Source: Myxococcales bacterium (GTDB lineage Bacteria > Myxococcota_A > Polyangia > Polyangiales > Ga0077539). From it: a DNA stretch of 64,000 nt. The position numbers were made by a program, and so were the translations under genes. The DNA is taken from NCBI GenBank assembly GCA_016793325.1, contig JAEUKI010000060.1, positions 124,001 through 188,000 of the forward strand, read 5' to 3'. This document shows positions 42,122-51,354 of the stretch, piece after piece. The notes below the pieces were generated by a model. The model was not told the DNA's origin, made no database searches, and saw only the letters and a program-made list of their open reading frames with translations. Position 1 is the stretch's first letter, and each line of letters begins with the position of its first letter.

Positions 42122-44758
42122 TCAGAGCGTGACGTCGCCGCGGTTGTTGAAGCGATCGCGAACGATCACGCGGCGCACGCGGTCCGCTTGCATCCCGAGG
42201 TCGAACGACGCGCCGCCCATGGCGTCGAGGGTCATGGTGGTCTCCTCGCGCGGCGCGCCCGCGTCGAACTCGAACGTCACGCGCAGCGGCCCGCGCCGCA
42301 AAGGAACCCGTCGGTTCTGCGGCCCGCGCTCGTCGATGAGCCTCCAGCCGTCGCGCGCTTCGTAGCCCGCGGTGACGGCGATGGTGGTGCCCGTTCGCGT
42401 CGCGGTCGCGGCCATTGTGCCTTCGGTCACTTCGAAGGGCTGACTGTCGAGCGTCCACCCAGAGCCCTCGACGTGAAAGCGATAGCGCCCGAGGGCGACG
42501 CCCGCGCGATCGGCGATCTCGTCGAGCCCGTCGGTTCCCCATGGAGTGACCGCTTGCCACTCGGCCACCCAATAGTGCGTGCGCGGCGTGGCGCCCATCA
42601 CGCGCAGCGGCTGTGGCGTCCAGGAGAGCAAGACGTCGCCGTCGACCACTTCGCGACCCGAGCGACGACGGACGGGCTCGAACGTTCCGCTCATGGGAGC
42701 GGTCTCGCGCTCGAGGCGAATGCGTGGATTTTGTCGCTGCGGATCGTCGCCGATCCAGACGAACGTCGCGAGCCCGAGCCTCGGGACGCGCGCCGCGGGC
42801 TGCGCGGTCGCGAGAGCGCGTCGACCGCGCACGAACACCTCCGACGGGATCGTGGTGGGAACCGTTCCCGCCGTCGGCGTCGCGTCCGGCGCCGCGAGCG
42901 TGTCCATGCGATTCATCGGCGACGCGAGCCGCGTCGCTCCCGTCGCCGCAGCGTCCTCGCGCATCGGTGTGTTCGCGAGCGCCATGAGCTCGGCCGATCG
43001 CTCGACGAGGTACTCACCCTCGAGCGGACCCCAGAGGTTGATGTTGGGCTCGTAGCCGCCGAGCAGCCAGTCCTCGGGCGTGAGCAAGTAGCCGATGTGT
43101 CCCTGCGAATAACCCACGACGATCGTGCGATCGGCGGGCAACGGAGAGCGACGACGGAGCTCGTCGGCGAGCATCGTGACGGGCTCGCCAGGGAGCGTCG
43201 CGATCATCACGTCGCCGAGGCGCACCGCGGACAATTGCGTGCGCGTCGTCGTGCAGAAGGGCGTCTCTTCGGTCTCGATGTTGCCCACGGCCAACACGAA
43301 GAGCGCGCCTCGTTGGACGTCGATGCACGAGCGATACGGGAGCAGCATCGAGACGCCCGGCAGCGTCGCCATCGGGACGAGCGACGGGCTGTCCGAGCCG
43401 CACAGCCCCGCGCCGTGCGGCGCGTTGAACTCGTCGATCGGCGAGAGCACCCGGCGCATCCCGTCGAAGATCATTCCGTCCGGCAATCGACGGGCGCGAA
43501 ACGGCGCGTACTCGAGTCGGTTCGCGCCCTGGCGCACCGAAAACGTGCTCCAGTCCGGCCCGAGCGACACGCTCTTGGTGACCGCTTCGATCGCGAGCGT
43601 CTCGCGCATGCCCGTGCCCGCTTGCGTCCACGCCGCGCGGATCGCGTCGCGCGCCACGCGGCCCACGGACTCCATGCGCGCGAAGTCGTTGCACTGCGAG
43701 CCGCGCATCGTGCCCGAACAATCCATCATTCCGTTGCCGCTCGGCGAGACGTCGCCCGCGGCGCCCTGCCAGTGCATCACCAACACGCGACGGTCGAAGG
43801 ACTCTTCGACAGCGCGCTCGATCGCGCCGGTGATCTCGTTGGTCGCGAAGGCGTTGTCCTGACCGAGGACGGTGCCATGAATTCCGAACACGTTAACAAG
43901 CGCGAGCGGCGCGCCGTCGCGACCGTCGACGCGGAGCACGAACAGGTCGCGGTCCTTGCGACGACCGCCCATGAGCATGTCGTTCTCGGGCCGTCGATCG
44001 CGGTTGACCTGGTCCATCGGGTCGAACATCCCGTTGTGCGCAAACCCGACGCGCGCGTCGACGCGGCCCGCGAGCGCAGCGCGCGCCGCCGTCGTGATGG
44101 CGTCGACGACGCGCCGGTACATTCGCGTCTGAAATCGCCCGAATCCGAGCGATAGCACTGGGCTCGGAGAGAACTGCGCCATCGCGCCGTGCGAGTGGCT
44201 CGTCGTGACGATGACCTTTCCGTTGAACTCGGCGCCGAGCGCGCGCTCGACGTCGGACACGACGGACTCGTAGAAGAACGGCGCGTCGAGCTTCACGAAG
44301 ATCACGGTCTCGTCGCCGGCGGTCAGCGCGAGCGCCCGCGCCTTGGGCCGCGTCTCGATTCCGACCGAGGGCATGAACACATCCGCGCTCGGCACGTCGC
44401 GGACGTCGACGGCGTTCGTTCGACTCGAGCGGCCCTGGTAGCCGCCCTGCACGGTTCCCACCGGGAGCTCGACGACAGACTCACCGACGCCTGCGCGAAG
44501 CGATCCTTCGCTCACCATCGTTCCCGCGCGCGCCGTGGGAGGAACGGGCTCGAACGTGCAGTGTGCCACCGACGCCGGCCTCGGCGGGACATCCGCGATC
44601 ACGACGTCCTCGGGCGCGGCTGCGTCTCCGGCCTCGGTCCCTCCGTCCGTAGGACCTACGGCGATGTCCGACGCGTTGTCGGTCGCGACGTCTGCGGGAG
44701 GCTGCGGCGAAGAGCACGCGAGCAGCGACAAGAGCGAGATCGGCATCCATCGACGCAT
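42122..44758 (-). CDS. Neutral/alkaline ceramidase-like lipoprotein
   Basis: An 878-residue exported lipoprotein (lipobox LLSLLAC, then an Asp/Ala/Pro linker). The catalytic domain resembles neutral non-lysosomal ceramidase: GVGESVVELPVGTVQGGYQG, KVIVTTSHSHGAMAQFSPSP (about residue 186, metal-binding and nucleophile region) and FGIHGTVLG with MHWQGAAGDVSP. The C-terminal 250 residues are beta-rich. Ceramidases split the amide of ceramide; related bacterial proteins may act on other lipid amides, so the substrate is open. The gene follows the ATP-grasp gene by 21 bp and ends a three-gene operon. ATG 44758 gives a normal signal peptide. Confidence 0.78.
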   Translation of the reverse strand: MRRWMPISLLSLLACSSPQPPADVATDNASDIAVGPTDGGTEAGDAAAPEDVVIADVPPRPASVAHCTFEPVPPTARAGTMVSEGSLRAGVGESVVELPVGTVQGGYQGRSSRTNAVDVRDVPSADVFMPSVGIETRPKARALALTAGDETVIFVKLDAPFFYESVVSDVERALGAEFNGKVIVTTSHSHGAMAQFSPSPVLSLGFGRFQTRMYRRVVDAITTAARAALAGRVDARVGFAHNGMFDPMDQVNRDRRPENDMLMGGRRKDRDLFVLRVDGRDGAPLALVNVFGIHGTVLGQDNAFATNEITGAIERAVEESFDRRVLVMHWQGAAGDVSPSGNGMMDCSGTMRGSQCNDFARMESVGRVARDAIRAAWTQAGTGMRETLAIEAVTKSVSLGPDWSTFSVRQGANRLEYAPFRARRLPDGMIFDGMRRVLSPIDEFNAPHGAGLCGSDSPSLVPMATLPGVSMLLPYRSCIDVQRGALFVLAVGNIETEETPFCTTTRTQLSAVRLGDVMIATLPGEPVTMLADELRRRSPLPADRTIVVGYSQGHIGYLLTPEDWLLGGYEPNINLWGPLEGEYLVERSAELMALANTPMREDAAATGATRLASPMNRMDTLAAPDATPTAGTVPTTIPSEVFVRGRRALATAQPAARVPRLGLATFVWIGDDPQRQNPRIRLERETAPMSGTFEPVRRRSGREVVDGDVLLSWTPQPLRVMGATPRTHYWVAEWQAVTPWGTDGLDEIADRAGVALGRYRFHVEGSGWTLDSQPFEVTEGTMAATATRTGTTIAVTAGYEARDGWRLIDERGPQNRRVPLRRGPLRVTFEFDAGAPREETTMTLDAMGGASFDLGMQADRVRRVIVRDRFNNRGDVTL

Positions 44759-44779
44759 GACGGCGTCGAGGGTACCCAA

Positions 44780-45736
44780 TCACCCGAGCAAACTCGACAC
44801 GCGCGTGTGCGGGACCGCAGGCTCCTTCGCGCGACGCACGACGAGGTCCGCCATCTTGTCGACCACCCAGCGAAACTGCGGCTCGCCGAGGGAGCTGATG
44901 TCGAAGTCCGGCGCAGAGTTCATGTAGTCGATCGCGTACGGAACGCCATCTCGGATCGCGAACTCCACCGTGTTCATGTCGTACCCGAGCGCGTCGCACA
45001 GCGTGCGCGCGTCGCGCGTCACGCGCTCGCGCAGCGCGTCATCGAGCGGAGGCATCGACGACGCCGCGCCCGTGTAGCGATCGAAGTGGCCGAGCCGCGG
45101 GTCCCACGGCGCGGGGAGCACCTCGGTTCGTCCGATCACGATGCAGCGGACGTACGTGCTCCACTTGATTCCCTCTTGCGCGATCATGGCTTTTTCGCCG
45201 GTCTGGTCGTACGCGCGAAAGAAGTCATCGGGGCTCGTGACGCGATGAACGTCGCGCCAACCCCCGCCCCAGTGCGGCTTGATGAACATCGGAAACCCGA
45301 GCTCTTCGAACATCTGCCCCCACGACAACGGGTACGCGAGGTTGCGAAGCGACTCGCTCGAGATGTCCGGCCCGTAGCTCTTGGAGGGCAAGAGCCTCGT
45401 CTTCGGCACGGCCACGCCGAGCTTCGCGGCGAGCGCGGCGTTGAAGAACTTGTCGTCCGTGATGCGCCAGAACGGGTTGTTCACCACGCGCGTCCCCATG
45501 AGCATCGCGTGCTTGAGAAACGCTTGATAACAGGGGACCTCGTGCGAGATCCGATCGACGAGGACCGCGTACGGGCACGGCTCGTCCGCGCGCGTGATGT
45601 CCACCGAGGCGTACTCGGCCACGACGCCCGCGTCGCGCGCGTTGACCGCGGCGATGAGCGCGTCGGGAAACGTCCTCTCGCGACCGACCAAGAGACCCAC
45701 GCGAGGCAGCGTGCTCGAAGCGTTTGTTGCGTTCAT
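44780..45736 (-). CDS. ATP-grasp ligase-like protein
   Basis: A 318-residue protein with the ATP-grasp layout. It has an N-terminal Rossmann-like lobe (RVGLLVGRERTFPDALIAAVNAR) and a central lobe with FPMFIKPHWGGGWRDVHRV, holding the ATP-binding lysine and Gly-rich loop. The C-terminal acidic metal site is YDMNTVEFAIRDGVPYAIDYMNSAPD, with E and N ligands. ATP-grasp enzymes couple a carboxylate to an amine or thiol through an acyl-phosphate; the substrates here are unknown. Its start overlaps the glycosidase stop by 4 bp. Pairing with a ceramidase-like amidase lipoprotein is noteworthy. Confidence 0.78.
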   Translation of the reverse strand: MNATNASSTLPRVGLLVGRERTFPDALIAAVNARDAGVVAEYASVDITRADEPCPYAVLVDRISHEVPCYQAFLKHAMLMGTRVVNNPFWRITDDKFFNAALAAKLGVAVPKTRLLPSKSYGPDISSESLRNLAYPLSWGQMFEELGFPMFIKPHWGGGWRDVHRVTSPDDFFRAYDQTGEKAMIAQEGIKWSTYVRCIVIGRTEVLPAPWDPRLGHFDRYTGAASSMPPLDDALRERVTRDARTLCDALGYDMNTVEFAIRDGVPYAIDYMNSAPDFDISSLGEPQFRWVVDKMADLVVRRAKEPAVPHTRVSSLLG

Positions 45737-46695
45737 GAACGCCGCGAAGATAACAAACTCGCGCGGCGAAGAGGGCTCAGCTCGCGCGCGAGCACGGGCG
45801 CGATGCGCGGCGCGCGGGTCCGCGCTGGAAACGGCATCGAGTCCCGCGGGGCGTCGGGCGCGATGTCCACCACGTCCGGCGCGCGCTCGAGGCACGCGTC
45901 CAACGACGGCGACGACGGATCCTCGACGAACGCCAGGTGATTCGCGACCGAGCGCTCGGCGCCGTCGCTCGGGCTGTTCACAACGCGCGAGCGAACGACG
46001 AGCGTCGACGAGCCGCCTCCGTCGAAGCGCACGGCCTCCCACGCCCCGAGGTCGCGAAGGATCAACGCGAGCTCGGGCGTCGTCGCGCCTGCGGACGCGC
46101 GCGAGCGGCCGTCGACCACGACGAAGATCACCGTTCGACCATCGCGCGACCAGCCCATCGCCGTGCGCGGGTGCCGCTGTCGCGAGTGCTGCACGTGCGG
46201 ATCGACCCGCGCGGCGCCGGCCACCACGACGCGCTCTTGGGCCGAGACCACTTCGGTGTACTGCCGCGGGGCCTCGTAGCGCTCGAGGACCATCGGGAGC
46301 GCCCCCGATCGCGCCACGACGAGCGCGCCGAAGTAGTACTCGGGTCGCGGCGCAAACTCGCGCCCGTCGCCGCGCGCCCTGCCCAGCGGAACGCCGGGTC
46401 GATCGAAGAAGTCCCCGTTGATCGCGACGAGCGCGCTCGTCCGCTGCGCGAACCGCGACGTGGTGCTCGGCGTCTCGCTCGGGCTCGTCGCGCGAAAGCG
46501 CCCGCGCACAGCACACAAATTCAACACAGCCACGTGCAGCACGAGCGGCGCGCCATCGGCGTGACGCGTGCTTCGCCGCAACAAGCGCAGCCCCGGACGA
46601 ACGCTCGACCACCGGTCGTCCGCGCGCGCGACGCTCGGCAAGCTCGAGGCCGAGAGCGCGAGCGCGAGCACGAGTCCGTGATACCGTCGATTCAT
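45733..46695 (-). CDS. Phosphodiester glycosidase (NAGPA-domain) protein
   Basis: A 320-residue exported protein: signal peptide to about ARA at residue 25, then a NAGPA domain. Motifs are VAINGDFFDRPGVPLG (about 92), RTAMGWSRDGRTVIFVVVDGRS and VRFDGGGSSTLVVRSRVVN (about 225). NAGPA removes GlcNAc from a phosphodiester in animals; bacterial members act on sugar phosphodiesters, including cell-wall or exopolysaccharide linkages. The C-terminus is Arg/Pro-rich. It heads the operon with the ATP-grasp and ceramidase-like genes. Its start codon shares two bases with the start codon of the divergent lipoprotein gene at 46694. Confidence 0.82.
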   Translation of the reverse strand: MNRRYHGLVLALALSASSLPSVARADDRWSSVRPGLRLLRRSTRHADGAPLVLHVAVLNLCAVRGRFRATSPSETPSTTSRFAQRTSALVAINGDFFDRPGVPLGRARGDGREFAPRPEYYFGALVVARSGALPMVLERYEAPRQYTEVVSAQERVVVAGAARVDPHVQHSRQRHPRTAMGWSRDGRTVIFVVVDGRSRASAGATTPELALILRDLGAWEAVRFDGGGSSTLVVRSRVVNSPSDGAERSVANHLAFVEDPSSPSLDACLERAPDVVDIAPDAPRDSMPFPARTRAPRIAPVLARELSPLRRASLLSSRRS

Positions 46696-47521
46696 GCTTC
46701 GTCGTCCGTGGATCCTAGCGCTTGTCGTGACCGCGGGCTCGTGGGGCTGCTCGCTGGCCATCGAGCCGAGGTTGTACAAGCCCTCGCCGACGACGGACGC
46801 GGGCGCATCGACGCTCGACGTCGAGCTCGCGGACGCCGCCCTCGGTGACAGCGACGAGGGCGGGAGCGACAGCGGCGCAGGGGACGCCACGACGGGCGAC
46901 GCCACGGTCGCGGACGCGGTGATCGTTCCGACGGACGCGCCATCGCGATCGGACGCGAGCGACGTCGCGATCACGGGGCGCGACGTCGTCGCGGACGCAA
47001 ACCCGAGCCTGCCGACTTGCAGCAACGACTCGATGTGCCCGACCGGGAGCCTCTGTTGCGCGCGGCTCGGCCGTTGTTTGCCCGAGCGCGTGATGGACGT
47101 GCTCTGCGCCCCGGACCTCTTGGATTGCCCGCGCGTCGCGTGCGGACCGGGGCAACTGTGCTGCGACGGTGTGCTTCCCGCGCGGTGCGTCTCGCTCGAG
47201 ACGTACTTGAATGTGTGTCCAAACCGAGCGTGCCTCGATCGGTTCGCGCCGCCGTTCAGCTGTCCCGCCACCGGCGCGGGCGGCGGGAGGCTCGAGTGCT
47301 GCAACAACCGCTGCGTAAACGTCGCGAACAACGTGAACCACTGCGGTCGCTGCGGAAACTCCTGCGGCAGCGGCCTCGTCTGCGGCTCCGGCGCGTGCGA
47401 GACGTGCCTGCACTCGATCGCCGACGACCCCAACTACGCCGACCTTCGCTGTTGTCGGTCGCCCACAGACGCCGATTGCATGCGCGGCCGACCGTGCTGC
47501 GCGCTGCTCCCGCCGCTCTGA
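46694..47521 (+). CDS. Cysteine-rich lipoprotein
   Basis: A 275-residue exported lipoprotein: MLRRPWILALVVTAGSWGC gives a signal peptide with lipobox SWGC. A long Asp/Ala/Gly-rich linker follows (about residues 35-105). Then come several cysteine modules, CPTGSLCCARLGRCLP, CGPGQLCCDG and HCGRCGNSCGSGLVCGSGAC, and a final CCxxxTDADC region. It is related in style to the repeat lipoproteins at 5188 and 23017. It is probably surface-exposed and disulfide-rich; the function is unknown. The start overlaps the divergent glycosidase start by two bases, so at least one promoter must lie inside the other gene. Confidence 0.72.
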   Translation: MLRRPWILALVVTAGSWGCSLAIEPRLYKPSPTTDAGASTLDVELADAALGDSDEGGSDSGAGDATTGDATVADAVIVPTDAPSRSDASDVAITGRDVVADANPSLPTCSNDSMCPTGSLCCARLGRCLPERVMDVLCAPDLLDCPRVACGPGQLCCDGVLPARCVSLETYLNVCPNRACLDRFAPPFSCPATGAGGGRLECCNNRCVNVANNVNHCGRCGNSCGSGLVCGSGACETCLHSIADDPNYADLRCCRSPTDADCMRGRPCCALLPPL

Positions 47522-47641
47522 GAGGGTGTCGGAGCGGGAGGCAGCGCGGCGATGTGCGGTGTATTTTGCCTTGGAATTTCAGTGGCAGACGCGATATTTG
47601 TACATTGACAAGCAGACTCGACTCAGCTACGGCTGTCCGCG

Positions 47642-48265
47642 ATGTCTTCGGACACTCTCGAAGCCCCCGAGCCCGCCGAACCCGAGCCGCTTGCTTCGGC
47701 GGAGGGGACGATCAGCGTCGAGGAGCTCGAGGCTCTCTACGCCGAGATCGATCGGCTCGACGCGGTCGTGAGCGAGCTCACGGACGAGCTCAGCGCGCGC
47801 GAAGAGCGAATCGAGTCGCTCGAAGCCGAGCTTCGAGACAAGAGCCGCGCGGCGAGGCTCGCGACGAACACGCCGAGCGCGAACCTCGAGCGCACGCTCT
47901 CGCAGCGAGAGTCCGACCTCAACGCGGCGGTGAGCGAGCTCGTCGCGACGCGCGAGGCGAGCGAGCAGCTGAGGCAGCAGTCCGCGCAACGGGAAGCGCA
48001 AATGCGCGCGGATCACGAGGCGACGCTCCGCACGGTCGCGGCGCTGAAGGCTCAGCTCGCGGCGAGGTCCGTGGACATCGCGACCGAGTGCGACCGCGCC
48101 GAGCGGGCTGAACAAGCGCTCGCGAAGGCGCGCGAGGAGCTCGCGGCGACGCTCGAGGTGAAGCGCGCGCTCGAGCGAGAGAACAGCGCGTTGACCGTGC
48201 AGCTCTGCGAGACCGAAGAGCGCTTGGCGATCGAGCCGCGCGACGTCGTTCGCGCCGCGAGCTGA
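47642..48265 (+). CDS. Long coiled-coil protein
   Basis: A 207-residue cytoplasmic protein, almost wholly predicted coiled coil from about residue 25 to 195 (ISVEELEALYAEIDRLDAVVSELTDEL and later heptads with Leu and Ala at core positions). The N-terminus is Glu/Pro-rich. No known family is evident; a structural or scaffolding role is likely. The 120 bp upstream are unusually AT-rich for this window (around 47561-47620) and probably hold the promoter. It converges on the M1 peptidase gene with an 8-bp gap. Confidence 0.65.
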   Translation: MSSDTLEAPEPAEPEPLASAEGTISVEELEALYAEIDRLDAVVSELTDELSAREERIESLEAELRDKSRAARLATNTPSANLERTLSQRESDLNAAVSELVATREASEQLRQQSAQREAQMRADHEATLRTVAALKAQLAARSVDIATECDRAERAEQALAKAREELAATLEVKRALERENSALTVQLCETEERLAIEPRDVVRAAS

Positions 48266-48272
48266 GAGACGC

Positions 48273-51167
48273 TCAGCGCCAGCGCTGCAAGCCCGGCGCG
48301 ATCGCGCGGTCGAACGCCTCGCACTGCGTCGAGGAGTCCACGCCCTCGCGGATCGCGCGCTCGGCTCCTTCGGCGTTGCGCGCGCGGGGCGTCCAAAACG
48401 CCACCCACGCGTCGCGCTCGGGCGCCGCGCACGTGTCGCCGATGATCCCCGCCATGCGAACGGCGGTCTCTTCGGTCGTTCGTCGCACGATCCCGTCGTA
48501 GTGATCGCGGATCCACGCGTGCGCGACGGCGCGGCGCTCGGGGTGCGTCGAGGCGGTCCAGAGCAACCGAAGGACGTCTTGTTGGCGCACGACGTCGGTC
48601 AACAGTTGATCGAGGCCTCGGCGGAGGACGGTCGGATCGGTGAAGGTCACGAGCGACACTTGCAGCGTGCTCCGCTCTTGCGGCGTGATGTCTTGCGCGC
48701 GAAGCCGCGCGAGCAGGGCGTCGAGCCGAGCGTTGTCCGCGCGCATCGACGCGATCGGAAGCACGAGCAACGCGAGGTCGCTCGGGACGCTCGCGGGCGC
48801 GCGCAGGTACTCGGTCGCGTAGCGATTGGCCTCGCGGAGGGCCGCTTCGTCCATCGAGAGCCAGCCGAGCACGCCGATCGCCGAGCGGCGGAGGAGCTTG
48901 TCGTCGTCGGTGTCGTTGGGGCGCGGCGCCCAGCCGAGGCGCGCGAGCGTCGGTCGAAAGAGCTGCGCCGCGAGCGCGCGGAGACGGGTGCGCACTTCTC
49001 CCTGCGCGTGGTGGGACACGAGCGACGAGAGCGCGGACGAGAGCGAGTCGAGCACGAGGCGATCGCGCTCGTCGCGGATGCGCGTGACGATCGAGAGGTA
49101 CTGGTCGACGGGGAGCGTTCCTGCGCGGAGCTGCGCCCAGGCGGCGTCGACGAGGCCGACGCGCGCGCTGCGGTCGAGCGTCCTCCAGCGGGCGGGCTCG
49201 AAGAGCGCTCGCACGGGCTCGGTGAGCGCGTAGCGAACGTACGCAGACTCGCCAGCGTTGGGGTGAATCCACCGCGGGCACGCGATCGGGGGAGCGACGG
49301 GGCTCGCGCGCGAGGCGCCAGCGTCGGGCGTCGTCGCGGGCGTCGAGGCTCCCGTCGTCGGAACCGTGCTCGACGCGGTCGCGTCGAGCGTGATCCTCGC
49401 GCTCGCTTCGCGGAGGATCGTGCACGCGCGGGCCGAGCGATTGCCGCCCGCGTCGTACTCGACGCACAGGGGAATCGCCCATCGATGCGCGGCAATCAAG
49501 CGCTCGTTCTCGGGGCGGGCCGAGCCGAGCGGTCGATACTCGTCTTGCGTCAGCGTGATCGTCGGTGCCGCGCCGCGCGTGCACTGAAGCTCAGCGGTCA
49601 CGATCGGAACGCCCCTGAAATCAAGAAAGCTCGACGCGACCGTGCTCACGTCGATTCCGCCGGTGGACTGCAGGTCGTCGAACAGGTCCGACGCGGTCGC
49701 GTTGCCCCAGGCGTGCGCGCGAATATACCTGCGAATTCCCGCGCGAAACGCGTCTTCGCCCATCGCGGTCTCGAGCATGCGCAAGAACGCGGCGCCCTTG
49801 GTGTACGTGATCCCGTCGAAGGCCTCTTCGGCCTCGGACGTCGAGCGGACGGGCTGACGCACGATGCGCGCGGTCGGCAGCGAGTCTTGGTCCATGGCCC
49901 ACGCCCGCGAGCGCACGGACTCGACGCGCGAGCCCATCTCGGGGCGCCACGTGTCGAGCACGCGCGAGGTCGCCCACGTGGCGAAGCCCTCGTTGAGCCA
50001 CAAATCATCCCACCAGCGCATCGTCACGAGGTTGCCGAACCACTGGTGCGCGAGCTCGTGCGCGATGATGCCCGCGATGCCTCGCCGCGCGGAGGTCGTC
50101 GCGCGCGCGGGGTCGATCAAGAGCATCTCTTCGCGAAACGTGACGAGCCCTGGGTTTTCCATGGCGCCCGCGCCGAACTCGGGGACGGCCACGAGGTCGA
50201 GCTTCGGGTAGGGATAGTTGCGGTCGAAGTAGCGAGAGAGCACTTCGAGGTGCGCCGCGGCGACGTCGAGCGACTCGCGCACGAGGGCGCCCTGCCCCTC
50301 GGTCGCGACGCCGCGCAGCGGAACGGTCACGCGCTCGCCGCCGAACTCGAGCGTGACGGGCGCGTGCTCGACGACGTCGAACGGCCCCACGGCGAACGCG
50401 ATCAGGTAGCTCGGCGTCGGAGGCGTCTCTCGAAAGCGCACCCGCACGCGGCGATCCGCGAGCGTCTCGCGCGAGGCTTCGGGCATGTTCGCGAGCGCGA
50501 CGGCGCCCGCGGGGACCGTGAGGTCGAGCTTCCACGGGACCTTGAACGCAGGCTCGTCGAAGCACGGAAACGCGCGCCGCGCGTCGTTGGGCTCGAACTG
50601 CGTAAACGCGTACCACTTGCCGCGCTGCTGCACGCGGTAGAGGCTGCGGAGCGACGGGTTGAACCGACCCACGTATTCGAGTTCGACCTGGACGTCCCCC
50701 GAGAGCTCGCGGTCGAACGAGACGACGAGCTCCTCGGGCGTCCCTCGGCCGTGGGCGCTCGCGCGCAGCGTGGCCTGTCCGCGGCTCGAACGGGCGCCGC
50801 TCGCGTCGAGCAGCCACACCTCGCGAACGTCGAGCTCGCGCGCGTGCATCACCACCGCGCGGCTCGCGCGAGCCATGCGCATACGAACGCGCACTTTGCC
50901 GCGAAAATCCTCGCGGTTCGGGTCGACTTCGAGCGAGACCTCGTACCCGAGCGGCGCGGCGAGCGCCGGCAGTCGGCCGTCCTCGCGCGGGGCCTCGACG
51001 GACACAGCCGCCACGGTGACCGACGCGTCGGGGGTCGACGCCGTCGTCTGCGCGCCTCCGCTCGCGCCGCTCGCGCCGGTCGTCGCGCTGCCAGTGTTCG
51101 TTGAAGGGGTGCACTGCCCGAGCAGCGCTACGCAGAGGGTCGCTGCCCAATGTCTTCGGTTCGTCAC
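48273..51167 (-). CDS. M1-family aminopeptidase lipoprotein
   Basis: A 964-residue exported zinc aminopeptidase. A GTG start gives a signal peptide with lipobox LLGQC, followed by a Thr/Ala/Ser linker. The M1 catalytic domain shows the exopeptidase motif GAMEN (about residue 331) and HELAHQW with the downstream zinc glutamate in WLNEGFA (about 369-392), all intact. The C-terminal ERAP1-like helical domain (about 610-960) is complete. It removes N-terminal residues from peptides in the periplasm or at the cell surface, suiting a predatory or proteolytic lifestyle. A Thr/Ala/Pro-rich insertion interrupts the region after the catalytic domain. Confidence 0.9.
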   Translation of the reverse strand: MTNRRHWAATLCVALLGQCTPSTNTGSATTGASGASGGAQTTASTPDASVTVAAVSVEAPREDGRLPALAAPLGYEVSLEVDPNREDFRGKVRVRMRMARASRAVVMHARELDVREVWLLDASGARSSRGQATLRASAHGRGTPEELVVSFDRELSGDVQVELEYVGRFNPSLRSLYRVQQRGKWYAFTQFEPNDARRAFPCFDEPAFKVPWKLDLTVPAGAVALANMPEASRETLADRRVRVRFRETPPTPSYLIAFAVGPFDVVEHAPVTLEFGGERVTVPLRGVATEGQGALVRESLDVAAAHLEVLSRYFDRNYPYPKLDLVAVPEFGAGAMENPGLVTFREEMLLIDPARATTSARRGIAGIIAHELAHQWFGNLVTMRWWDDLWLNEGFATWATSRVLDTWRPEMGSRVESVRSRAWAMDQDSLPTARIVRQPVRSTSEAEEAFDGITYTKGAAFLRMLETAMGEDAFRAGIRRYIRAHAWGNATASDLFDDLQSTGGIDVSTVASSFLDFRGVPIVTAELQCTRGAAPTITLTQDEYRPLGSARPENERLIAAHRWAIPLCVEYDAGGNRSARACTILREASARITLDATASSTVPTTGASTPATTPDAGASRASPVAPPIACPRWIHPNAGESAYVRYALTEPVRALFEPARWRTLDRSARVGLVDAAWAQLRAGTLPVDQYLSIVTRIRDERDRLVLDSLSSALSSLVSHHAQGEVRTRLRALAAQLFRPTLARLGWAPRPNDTDDDKLLRRSAIGVLGWLSMDEAALREANRYATEYLRAPASVPSDLALLVLPIASMRADNARLDALLARLRAQDITPQERSTLQVSLVTFTDPTVLRRGLDQLLTDVVRQQDVLRLLWTASTHPERRAVAHAWIRDHYDGIVRRTTEETAVRMAGIIGDTCAAPERDAWVAFWTPRARNAEGAERAIREGVDSSTQCEAFDRAIAPGLQRWR

Positions 51168-51354
51168 GGGGCGGCGAGTCTCGCACACGTTTCCAACGGC
51201 GACCGCCCCCGTCGCGAGATCGGGCCCGTCGCTTGCAAACTCTCTCGCAAATCCGTGTAAAGCGAGGCTCGCGTGTGCCACCGTGGGCCGAAGCGCAGAG
51301 AAATTCTCCAGGGCACCGCGACACGAGGAGCCTCCTCGTCAGAGAGCAAGAGCC

